NCBI GenBank assembly: GCA_958450365.1 | Contig: CAUEEP010000742.1 | Coordinates: 1,996,001 to 2,060,000, forward strand | Length of the DNA: 64,000 nucleotides | Reading direction: 5' to 3' | From: Mesorhabditis belari | Lineage: Eukaryota > Nematoda > Chromadorea > Rhabditida > Rhabditidae | Part shown: piece after piece, positions 48,637 through 59,626 of the stretch | Numbering within the stretch: position 1 is the first letter of the stretch | Layout of the letters: every line of letters starts with the position of its first letter | Program-made: the position numbers and the translations under genes | Notes under the pieces: generated by a model | Told to the model about the DNA's origin: nothing | The model's input: only the letters and a program-made list of their open reading frames with translations | Databases searched by the model: none

Positions 48637-49817
48637 TTAACAAAGCGAACAACTCGTGCCACAGTAGAGTTGACGAGTGCTCAGTGAGTAGAAAGACGAC
48701 GAACAGAAACCATTTGCGATCCAAGCGGTGCAGCTGAATAGTTTCATAAATGCTAATTTGAAAAGAATAGTTTGTGTAAGATTATCGTAGCTTTGACGCG
48801 TTTTAGAAAACTTTTGGCCACGCTTTCAGCTCTTTATCAATATCAGTCTTTGACTCTTTCACCTAGCTGATGAAGCATTGTCTCCGCACGTCGAATTTCC
48901 CGTCGTCGCATTGCAGAGATTGCCTAGGAAACTTTGGGTAACTCTTTGAGAAAAAAAAAAAAACTCACATGTAACACCACAATATTTTTGTCTTTGCGCC
49001 AATGTGTAATTGGTGTTATTGCAGAAGAAATTCACTTGCCAATACGAGCAACTCGACGACAAATCCGAGCATCCAAACACCATAGCAACACCTGAACTTT
49101 GTGATCAATTTTTGCCAGCTCAATTTCCAATCAAATCTCATTTACGTTTTTACGTTTATTTTGAAAGAGGATTTTTTAAAATGTAGATTTGTAATGATAA
49201 GTTTGATATTGCAATAAAAATATCTGGATTAGAATATGAAAAATTCCAGTGAAGTTGATGTTTTTAAAATTTAATTAAATCTAAAGGGAAACATTGCTAA
49301 ATAAGTGTTTTTTTGAGGATATGAGTTGATGTTTTTAAATTTAATTAAATCTAAAGAGAAACTCTGTTAAATAAGTGTTTTTTTTCCAGTGAAGTTTATG
49401 CTTTTAAATTTAATTAGATCTAAAGGGAAACACTACTAAATAAGTGTTTTTTTTTCTAGTGAAGTTTATGCTTTTAAATTTAATTAAATCTAAAGGGAAA
49501 CCCTGTTAAATAAGTGTTTTTTTGAGGATATGAGTTGATGTTTTTAAATTTAATTAAATCTAAAGAGAAACACTGCTAAATAAGTGTTTTTTTTTCCAGT
49601 GAAGTTGATGTTTTTAAATTTAATTAAATCTAAAGAGAAACTCTGTTAAATAAGTGTTTTTTCTCCAGGAGTTTTTTAAAAATTAGATCTAAAGAAAAAC
49701 AAAAAAAAAAAAAAAGAAAAAAAAAAAAAAAAACAAACCCAAAAAAAAAAAAAAAAAACTTTCAAATATCTCACCAGCGAAAGCGACGATGAAAACGGGA
49801 AGAATTAAACGAGCCAT
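48637..49817 (-). CDS. small secreted protein with two ShKT domains
   Basis: Exon 1 at 49817 encodes a signal peptide (MARLILPVFIVAFA) ending at a GTGAGA donor. The second exon starts after TTCAG near 49092 and carries the first six-cysteine ShKT pattern (FGCSDLSSSC, SYWQVNFFC, KYCGVTC); a short third exon completes it and leads into the next domain. The last exon holds the second pattern (CTAWIANGFC, LYCGTSCSLC) and stops at TAA 48637-48639. Phases match across the junctions (the C split by the GTGAGT donor is restored). ShKT domains are abundant in nematode secreted proteins; role here unknown, whether matrix, immune or enzyme-associated. The lysine-tyrosine pair linked to channel block in the sea anemone founder is not obvious. 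It lies between two lectin genes on the same strand. Intron 1 is filled by a tandem array. Confidence 0.75.
49240..49680. repeat. ~70-bp tandem repeat in the ShKT gene intron
   Basis: About six copies of gtgaagttgatgtttttaaa followed by tttaattaaatctaaag and gggaaac, each ending taaataagtgttttttt. Two alternating linkers (gaggatatga and ccagtgaag) suggest a higher-order unit. A1-rich runs at 49690-49760 may be misread homopolymers. Confidence 0.9.
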
Positions 49818-50449
49818 TTCTTCAAGAGAAAACTCTGGTTTAAGCAAATTTCAGGAAATTTCGGGAAATTTCAGGAAATCTCGAAGGGAATCTCAAAGGA
49901 AATCTGCTGAATGAATGCTTTTTCTTTTAAATTTCAACCACTTTTATACCCAATGCTTGTCATTTACCAAAAAAAAAAAACTGGCTAGTTTGGTAAATTT
50001 TGGCATTGTTTACACAGCTTTCAATGTCTTCAAAGTTGAGCAAATTAGCAAATCTCGTTTTTTGCTTTTACTTTTGACAAAATCACAAGCGAAAACAAGT
50101 CATAGCTTGTAAAGAAAGTCGAAAATTTTGTAATTTTTGTAAAATCTTTGAATTTTACAAGTATTTCATTGAGATTTGAGTGGTTTTTTCATAAAATTTC
50201 ATGAATTTCCTAAAATTCTTGTTGTTGAACTTTGATTTGATGTTTTCTCAGCTGTTTTTCCTCTCTTTTTTCCTCTCTTTTTGCCATTCTTTTTCGTTTA
50301 AAATTCTCATGTTTGATTGGTTTTTGTGAACTGAAAAAGAAATTTGAAACAATGAGAACATACATTGTTTGCTTAAGTTCTAAAAATAAATTCTATGACT
50401 TGTTTTACTTGTAGAATTTTTTGGGAAAGTTTCTTTTCTTTTCAAGTTT

Positions 50450-50735
50450 ATTTTAAGCAATCTTTGTCTTGTTCTAAGCAATCTTTACCTTGTCCTAAGC
50501 AATCTTTACCTTGTCCTAAGCAATCTTTGTCTTGTTCTAAGCAATCTTTTCCTTGTCCTAAGCAATCTTTTCCTTGTTCAAGCAACTTCCTGTTCAGCAA
50601 CCACCTTGTTTAAATCTTTACCTTGTTCTAAGCAATCTTTGTCTTGTTCTAAGAAATCTTTACCTTGTCCTAAGCAATCTTTTCCTTGTCCTAAGCAATC
50701 TTTTCCTTGTTCTATGCAATCTTTACCTAAATTTA
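50450..50735. repeat. 21-bp minisatellite (caatctttaccttgtcctaag)
   Basis: About twelve copies, immediately downstream of the stop of the lectin gene that ends at 50764. The stretch 49830-50445 holds nothing else recognisable. Confidence 0.95.
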
Positions 50736-50763
50736 TTAAATATCTTTATTCTTTTCATGATTC

Positions 50764-53101
50764 TTAGATAAACGGCGGTGGTGGTAATGGCCCAGACTGA
50801 TTCGTTTGCCTAAAAGAAAAATTGAAATTAAAAAATTAGCGTTTTCTCCATAAGTGACTATGATTTTAAAGAATTTTTGAGCAAATTAGGGAAATTTTGA
50901 TTTAATTTGAATAAGCACACTTTAAAAAGCTTATTATGGCTTAAAAATCTATTAATAAGTTTAATTTCTTTTAATAGAAAAGCCTTTATAAACCTTTATA
51001 GGATTAATGAAAAGTTTTACTCGAATCTCTCGACTTACTCGCATAAAAGTTGCCATATAAATTCGACAAGTGTCGGGATGAAATTGTCACGATCCGGTTG
51101 CACAATTTCAACCATTCTTGAGTCAATCCACAAAGGATACGTCTATTATTTTCGATTTTCAATAATTTTCAACAATTTTCAACAATTTTCAACGATTTTC
51201 AATGATCTCTATCTCTATTTTTAGTTCAAATTTTTTCTATGCACCGCTTGAGCCTTGGTGAACTTGATGGGCAAGAGGAAGTGCTGCCAGTTAGGTAATT
51301 GATCCAGAGAAACCGGGGATGAGGCTTCGTAACTGAAAATTTAACGCTAAAACTTGTCGAAATAAGTTTCAAATCTTTGCATTGATTAGATCTAAACTAG
51401 ACAGTAATCTAGAATAAGAGTCTAGAAGAGTAAACTAGAATAGTCGAATCGAAATCGATCTAACTCGGCTCGAGACTAAAAACTTCGATCTAATGAACCA
51501 CATAAAAAAGTACCTCAAATTTTCTGCGCCCTGCACGGCCACTGATTACATTTGGCTGGGGCAGCTACGCAGAAATTTTGACGTTTTAGAAATTAAAATG
51601 CGTTGTATCGAAGTTCGTTATGTCGAAGTTAGGGCGTATTTAATCCATTAGCACCCTGCCTACAGTAGCTGAGTGGTTAGCGCGCTAGCACGGAGTTCAA
51701 GTGTTCGAGGGTTCGAATCCGCCTCCGGTCAAACATTTTGCTTTTTTTGCCAAAGGCTCAAATATAATAGAAATAAACTTTTCAAGCAAAAAGAGCACTC
51801 CCAACTTTACGCTAGACTCTTTTCTTTAGAATTAGTCATTCATTTACCGATCGCTATTCGGAATCCAGATCATTAACTGTTTCACGCCGTATTTTGAGTC
51901 CAATCGTCGACAATTACAATTTAGCCCTTCTGTGTAGTTTTGCGCAACTTGAATTGGGCTAAAGAATGTTTAAATTAATTTTGAACCTAAGCTACTTGCA
52001 TAGAAATATCTGGGTATGGATTTTTGGTGATCCCTCCGGTCATAATCGACGAGTAGATTGTTGAGAAGCGATCACTGCAAAAATCTGGTTGTTGATTGTT
52101 GAACCATTTGTCAGAGTAGTAGACAATGCCTAAATCAGAGTAGTAGACAATGACTAAATCAGAGTACTAGACAATGCCTAAACCAATGCCAATGAAATTT
52201 CGTTTTTTTTAAAGGAAAACGAACCCGATACTCGGGTGATTTGTTGACTCAAAACTCCGAAATCACAAGACGAGTTGGAGAACCATTGCGTTTGAATGGC
52301 CGAGTCGAAGGCTCGCAAAACTTCTTCTACCTGGAATCGATTTGCATAAAGGCAATTAGCAATTAGCATTTGATTGAATCGATTTGCATAAAGGCAATTT
52401 ACAATTTGCTACTTATCATTACTGATAGATTCAAGCAATTCCTATTAAAAAGTTAACGAACAAGTCATAGCCGCTTTTTCGTTTTTTCCCCGAAAACAAA
52501 AATACTACGGGAATGGAGGTAAAGTAATGGAGTAAACTAATCACAAAAATAATTACCTACGATTATTTCTTAAAGCTTTAAACTTCTTAAACTTGTAACT
52601 CTTGTAACCCCACCAAGAACTGATCATCCGCATTTGAGGCCGACTCAACCATGAAAAAGATATCAGCTTTTGCGGTATCCGTACAATACATTGGACTTTC
52701 TAAATCGATTTTTCGATAAATCGATAAAAATCTATAATAATCTACAGAAATCGATAAAACTTTAAATACTCAGTGCTGGCAATTCGCAGAAATATGGCTG
52801 AACAGCTGTACAACTTTCTGTGTACCACAGGGAATCGGTGGTGTTTAAATAAACACAATCCAGGTCAAGATTTGGAGAGGATGGTTGGCCTAAAGGTTTA
52901 AGAGTTGAACAATATGCTTTGCTTTACCTGGTGCCCAGTTGAAATAGCTGATCGGTGCTGAGTTGTATTTGTCATCCAAGAAAAACCATGTTTGGTTGAG
53001 GCGATAGATGCCGATGTTGAAACTCTCGTAGGAAGTGGCTAAAAGGTTTTCCCACCAGTTCGAGATGCGTAAAATTTCAATCTACATGCAATTTTTTTCC
53101 T

Positions 53102-53164
<63 letters not shown>

Positions 53165-53587
53165 CTCTTCTTCCCCCCATTCCCCCTCAAGGGACCGGAT
53201 AGCTCAGTGGTTAGTGCAATTGCCTGGAAAAGATCGAGGGTTCAATCCCCTCTACTGCTTTTTTTAGATCCCACCAGCTTGTGCAGCTTTCACTGCAAAC
53301 TGATTGTCGAAAGAGTTCTCGAATCTAGCCGATCGTCCATTAGCATTCTGGCACCGAAAATCGCCGTCTTGTGCGGTGAGAACTAAGAATATTTTTGTAA
53401 ACAACATGGGAAACTAAGAAAAGACAAGACAAGCTCGATTCATAGCATTCATAGCATTTCTAGGCCCACTAAACTCACATTGATTCAAGACGATCGTCAG
53501 ACATTGATTCTCTTTCAGTGAGGGTTGAGTTCCGGATGGGCAAACAGCAAAAATTGTTACAAAAAGGGAAAACAACCATAAAATCAT
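50764..53587 (-). CDS. secreted C-type lectin with VWA-like domain and unnamed C-terminal module
   Basis: Start ATG 53587, signal peptide MILWLFSLFVTIFA. CTLD exons near 53.3, 52.98 and 52.85 kb give FDNQFAVKAAQAG, SYFNWAPGQPSSP and CVYLNTTDSLWYTESC with YFCELPA. A VWA-like part follows (KADIFFMVESASNADDQFLV, about 52.65 kb; FDSAIQTQWFSNSSCDFGVL, about 52.3 kb). After that come GIVYYSDKWF with PDFCSDRF (52.1 kb), CNCRRLDSKYGVKQLMIWIP (51.9 kb), LPNWQHFLLPIKFTKAQA (51.3 kb), FIPTLVEFIWQLLC (51.1 kb) and a last exon ending GPLPPPPFI, TAA 50764-50766, then AATAAA. Tandem paralogues lie at 54550-61260 and 61930. CTLD has QPS instead of QPD/EPN and the VWA metal site (DxSxS) is broken, so ligand binding is probably not canonical. 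About 0.87 kb of this gene (roughly 52.1-52.85 kb) is copied inside a transposon at 58.7-61.0 kb. Confidence 0.8.
51658..51731 (+). pseudogene. tRNA-like fragment in a lectin intron
   Basis: TAGCTGAGTGGTTAGCGCGC resembles a D-arm and GAGGGTTCGAATCCGCC a T-arm/B-box, but the acceptor strands do not pair. It is on the strand opposite to the host gene. Confidence 0.45.
53098..53166. repeat. (CTTT)n microsatellite
   Basis: About 16 units in an intron of the 50764-53587 lectin gene. Confidence 0.97.
53194..53263 (+). pseudogene. tRNA-like fragment in a lectin intron
   Basis: GGATAGCTCAGTGGTTAGTG (A box) and GAGGGTTCAATCCCCTC (T-arm with an intact stem and B box), then a T run like a Pol III stop. 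Acceptor ends do not pair, so it is a pseudogene or SINE head. Confidence 0.5.
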
Positions 53588-53864
53588 CACTAAAAGAAAA
53601 TTCTTTTAAGAATCTCTTGCAAACAAGGAGAATTTTTCAGCTTTTTATTGGTTTGAAATCATTGATAAGGCTCGGAATCGAGTTCAGAGTTGAGCTGGGG
53701 AGAATCTGAGCTAAGTTTTTGCTCGTTTACAGAAATTTTGATGTTTTTAGAAGACTTAGAACAAAAAAATGACTTTGAGCGGGTTTAGAAAATGTTTTGG
53801 AGTACTTTGTGCTCAAAAGGAATGAGAACTATCTGGAGTACTTACTTTAAAGGGGGGGAGAAGG

Positions 53865-54246
53865 TATTAATCGCGGCCGGGTGACCATGACTGATGTTCT
53901 TTATGCGCGCCCACAATCGCTCTCCATCTGGCAAACGGCGCTAGCATAAGGGACTTCCCTTTTCGTTCCGTTAAAGAGAAGGAGAGGTCAGCGATTTACG
54001 GTTGTTATACTTAAACAGCCAAACTGATAAAACAATGCGATCTGGCCATCAAGTTTTGAATGTCCTTGAGTTGATCTTGTTTTTCTCCAAGCCTTGCAGC
54101 GTCTCCAAAAATTTGTGAACACATCAAATCGCTCTAGCCGGGTGATTTTTATTCTTTTTATAATAAAATCAGCGATATTAAAATAAAAAAAACAGGTGGT
54201 TGCCGTAAATAAAAAATTTTTTATGGTCGCCCGGCCGCGATTAATA
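53865..54246. mobile_element. MITE with GC-rich ends, 382 bp
   Basis: Ends tattaatcgcggccgggtga and its inverse, closing cggccgcgattaata, with one mismatch. It contains the dispersed sequence seen at 17590-17800 (gcgcccacaatcgctctcca). It lies between two lectin genes. Confidence 0.75.
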
Positions 54247-54396
54247 CATTCTACATTCTACCTTCTCCCTTCTACCTTCTCCCTTCTCCCTTCTACCTTC
54301 TACCTTCTCCCTTCTCCCTTCTCCCTTCTCCCTTCTCCCTTCTCCCTTCTACCTTCTCCCTTCTACCTTCTCCCTTCTACCTTCTCCCCCCTCCCC
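54247..54396. repeat. 7-bp pyrimidine minisatellite (cttctac/cttctcc)
   Basis: About 20 units of ttctacc and ttctccc, abutting the MITE ending at 54246. Confidence 0.95.
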
Positions 54397-54549
54397 TCCC
54401 CTCACTTTAAATAAATCTAATATCAAGCACATATAATAAATGGAAAATCTGACAATTTTGAGTAGATAAGAAAGCCTTTTAAACTTTTAAAATTCATTTT
54501 TCATTGCAAAATAATGATTTATTCAAGTTATTTACATTTTTCAATTCCT

Positions 54550-57500
54550 CTAGACCAATGGTGGAAGCGGAGTGTCACCGACAGCGCCAGTTAAACTAAA
54601 AAACGTTATTAAATGCAAGATAAATGCAAATTGATCTTTGTTATTTAAAAAAACGAGTTGAAATTCTTCAATTGATTCAAGCTCACTTGCAAAGTAAACG
54701 CCATAAACGAAGAATTTGAGTGGGAATGAATTCAGGCCATGGACCCGGCAACGAGACATCGTTCATCAATGGATCTTTCCACAATGGGAATTTCTAAACA
54801 CAACAGAAATGTTCCTGATATATAAATGCTTCTTCAAGATAAGCAGTTTTTTTCTATGACTTACAGCAGTTGCCTTGTTGACACGAATGTCGAGCAGATA
54901 GTGCTCCCATGAGGACAACTCGGAGAGGGAAATTGGGCGAGTCGTGTTGTATCTAGATTTGGGCAATTTGAATCTTAGCATAAGAAGCAAGAATAAAAAT
55001 CTTAAAGAATAGCTAGTTAAGTAGGCAGGCGGGTCGAGTTGATCACTATTTTACGGTTTCCAAGTTTTCACAGAAGCTCAACACTTGAACCACCGGCAAG
55101 ATCTCATCGTCAGCTACATTTTCCGCCCCCACATCGATAGGTTTTGATAAGCGCTTTTCGAGATTTCGAGGAATTTAGGCGACGCTTTGGGTACACTACT
55201 ATTAGAGAGAAGACGGTATATTATTCCAGGTTAGGCTAGTAGATCAGACTGATCTATTTCCCTAATATTTCCCGGTGAGCCGAGTTGATGACGATTTTAT
55301 ATTTTCCAAGTTTTCACAGAAGCTCAACACTTGAATCACCGGCAAGATCTCATCGTCAGCTACATTTTCCGACCCCACATCGATAGGTTCTGATTTCGAG
55401 CAATTTAGGTATTAGGGTATTAGAGAAAATACGGTAAGTGATTTGGTAATAGAAAATTCAAAATCAAATTAAATTTTTACTTACTCATCTCTCATCGGAA
55501 TCCAGATCATGATCTGTTTAGTCTTGTAAGCAGAATTTGTTCTTCGACAGGCGCAAGGTTGACGTTCCGTATACACTTTGGCGACATCAATGGCCCTGAA
55601 AAAGAACCCAACTATCTTCATTTTTCAGGTTTCTTTCAAGATAAGATTGCTTTAATAGACATATCGTTTCCGACATGAGAGCGCCATGAAAAGAGCGCCA
55701 TGAAAAGAGCGCCATGAAAAGAGCGCCATGAAAAGAGCGCCATGAAAAGAGCGCCATGAAAAGAGCGCCATGAAAAGAGCGCCATGAAAAGAGCGCCATG
55801 AAAAGAGCGCCATGAAAAGAGCGCCATGAAAAGAGCGCCATGAAAAGAGCGCCATGAAAAGAGCGCCATGAAAAGAGCGCCATGAAAAGAGCGCCATGAA
55901 AAGAGCGCCATGAAAAGAGCGCCATGAAATCTCTGTGTGAGTTGTTTGTGCTTTGTGAACTGATTGCGCTAGAAGTTATGAAGTCATGAACACATCTGTT
56001 TTTAGTCCAATCGACATCTCATACACATCAAAACTCACACAGACATATCGGTGATGATCGGTTGTTTCTTGATATTATTGTGCATCGCATCAACCATATC
56101 GATAAAGTTGTCAGCACAGAAATTCGGCGTCCCTATCCGCAGATATGTGTTATCATAGTAAACGACTCCTGAAATTTTAGATAAATCATTTTCTGAATAG
56201 TTTTACATTTATTACATGTTTTAAACTTGAACAATGTCTACCTGAAAGTCGAATTTGTTGCCTCTTCAAATCGGCATCCCCGCAGCTCGATGGACTGTAC
56301 CATTGACTAGGCAAAACGGAGTTGAAACCGAAAAGCACGTCGTGCATCTAAAATTGCTTTATTTCTCATTTTGCTCAACAAACTAGAGCCAGTTTTGTTA
56401 CAAAAACTAAAAAAAAAGAGTCATTTTACTCACAAAAGAATATCAGCTGCATCTGGTGGCCAAATGACATATACCACGGTTTATTTGACGCAGAATTCAA
56501 CGCCGATTCCGAATCTGTTTTTCATTTCTGCTATCGAGCACTCTGTCAAAAGTTAAAGGTTGTAAAGTTTTGTATGGGATTTCAAAAATCAACTCCCTCC
56601 CCCCGAGTTTATAAGCAGATTTCCCTTCCCTCCCAGGAAGCAGTCGTGGCCAAGTGGCAGTGGGTTTGAACACAAGCCAAAGAATAGTTTCCAGGGCTCT
56701 GGTTCGAGTCCGCCCTTCGGCTTTTTCCCTTTTTCCTCGCAAATTTAATCGTTCTCCGTTTCAAATTCAAGTTTATTTTAAACTACTTCTGATAAAATCT
56801 TTACTATTATAATAGCTATCATTAAAATTCAAAAAACAAGACTTTGACATTTGTTTTTTCATTGAAATCGCATAGAAAACTTTGCAGCCTTATAACTTTT
56901 GACAGAGTGCTCGATAGCAGAAATGGAAAGCAGATTCGGAATCAGCGTTAAATTCTGCGTCAAATAGCCCGTCATTTGACCATCACATCCAGTTGACATT
57001 CCGTTGTCAAAGCCCAACATTCCCCTCACCATTCTCGTCTCATTGTGATCTCCCGAGTTATCGATCATGAAGAAGACATCGGCGTTGATTCCATCCGTGC
57101 AGAATGGAGGAGTGTCGTCTTCAAATTTTAAAAGGATAATATTTAAGTTAACCTTTTAACAACTTTATAATCAACCATGAAAACTTACGAATAGCTGGGA
57201 TGTCGCAAAGATACGGTAGTTCAATGCTGCACTCCATCGAGTACCACATCTGATCGACGACATTCAACACAGCACACGAGCGACTCGTCGGATTCGATGG
57301 TTCACCTAAATCCAATTTTTGCAACGTTTTTTTGAATGCTTATAACTTGAAACAAAGACAATAGATTCATCTATTCGTAATTGATTTTAAAAGAAAACAT
57401 TTTAGGGTTTCAAATGAGATTAAATAGAGCTAGATTTGATAGATTAAAGGTAAAATCAAGTGACACAAAAAAGATTTCGATTTCCTCGAGACTAATCAAT

Positions 57501-59580
57501 CCAATCTAGCTCTATTTAGTCTCATTTGAAACCCTAAAATGTTTTCTTTTAAAATCAATTACAAATAGATGAATCTATTGTCTTTGTTTCAAGTTATAAG
57601 CATTTGAGAGACTTGACTAACCATTCGATTTTTGAATGCTTAGATTTACAAAAAAGACAATAGATTCACCAATTTTTAATTGATTTTAATATTTTCAAAC
57701 ATTTCAAGCTTTCAAATGAGATTAAATAGAACTAGATTTGATAGATTAAAGGTAAAATCAAGTGACACAAAAAAGATTTCGATTCTCTCGATTTCTCGAG
57801 ACTGATCAATCCAATCTACAGTGCCGGACAAAAGTTTAAGAACATAACCTCAAGTTATGGAAATAGCTCAATATTTTTTAGAAGGTGAAGAATTTCATTT
57901 AGGTCCTAAAAGCATTTTTGTTTGCCGCAATTTCGCGAATTAACCACATTTTATAACAGGTCATAAATCTAAATATGATAGATTAAAGGGTAAAATCAAG
58001 TGACACAAAAAAGATTTCGATTTTCTCGAGACTAATCAATCCAATCTAGCTCTCAATCAATATCTAGTCTCATTTGAAACCCTAAAATGTTTTCTTTTAA
58101 AATCTATTGTCTCTATAAGTTATAAGCATTTGAGAGACTTGACTAACCATTCAAAAAGTCCCCCTTAAACCTAAACTATTCAAGAATTTCATCGAAATCC
58201 ACCTGGTGCCCATTTTGTGAAAGTGACAGGCAAATCACTGAGCTCATCATCCGCATATTTCCACGATCCATTCGAATAAGTGAGTCCAAAGTAGAAGAAA
58301 TTTTGTTGATTTGAAGCTAAAGCAGAAAAATCCTTGATATTTTCATTTCCCCCCAAACCAGCAGCTGCTTTGTAGAGTGCCAAATTGTTGTCATAGGCGT
58401 TTCCCAAACGAGCTAAACGACCTGTGCCCGAGTTCCAGCATTTTCGATAGGCTCGCTCGTAGTTATCATCTAGAAAACAGGGGATTGTGAAAGCGTAACG
58501 AATTCTACATCCTGTTAAACTCTTTTTCTTACTACTTTTTCTTAAACAGCATTTTAAACCTAGAGAACAATTTGATTCGATTTTTTTGATTTTTGATTTT
58601 TTTTGTCTAGCGATTTCTTAGAATTCTTTAGTCCATTCAACTTCTATTTTATTTGGTTGTTCGGATATAAACAAGCGTTGTAAACCGATTCCCTGTGGTA
58701 CACGGAAAGTTGTACAGCTTGTTCAGCCATATTTCTGCGAATTGCCAGCACTGAGTATTTAAAGTTTTATCGATTTCTGTCAAATATTATAATATTAGGT
58801 TGTTCGGATATAAACAAGCGTTGCTAAACTTTTTGTTGTGAGAGAAGCTTTTAAAAAATTTCTTTCTGTATTTAAAAAAAATACGTTATTTTGTGCGTAT
58901 TTGGAATCTTTTTAAACGGATAAGTTATTATTTTTAAGATCTTTTTCTTTCTTTAGATCTTTAAATTCAGTCGCTTTTCATATTCAAGAAACGTATCGAT
59001 GCTTTAGATCTAGTGGCTCTTTGCCGTAAGTAATTGGCTTATTGATTTCAGTATGTATTGTATGATTAAGTATCACTAGGGGGGCTGAACCCCACACCCT
59101 CAGTTTGGAAGTGATAACTTAACCAATACACCATGAGGGCCCCAATACACCATGGGGCCCTCATGGTGTATTGGGGCCCTCATGGTGTATTGGTTAAGTT
59201 ATCACTTCCAAACTGAGGGTGTGGGGTTCAGCCCCCCTAGGGTTCTCTTCCCTAGCCCGTGCGCCCAGACTAGAGGTCTCTTCTCTAGAGCTGACTAGAG
59301 ATCCCTTCTCTAGCGGAGTTCACTCTTCCACTGGGTTGGCCCATTCATGGCCTGAGGTTATTAAAGCAAGAAGCCTATCTTCTATCTATCTTCTTTTCTC
59401 CCCGCCTCCACATCGCCGAGTAAAATATCTCATCTTTCTCTATGTATTTATGTGTAGATTTGTGTATTGTCTGACTGATTACGCTTTATTTCATGTCCTG
59501 AATAAAGTATGAATATATATATATATATTAAGTATCACTGTGCATTTCTCTATGATTTCTTTCACTTTATCGTTTGAATA

Positions 59581-59626
<46 letters not shown>

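Noticed and set aside
53194..53263. Functional tRNA gene
   Set aside because: A and B boxes and the T-stem are good, but acceptor ends do not pair and the anticodon arm is poor; the same holds for the other tRNA-like pieces at 779, 11721, 51658 and 56642.
55587..55925. 112-codon frame repeating MALFSWRSFHGALF
   Set aside because: Intronic 14-bp minisatellite; the gene's real exons on both sides are in other frames and have proper splice sites.
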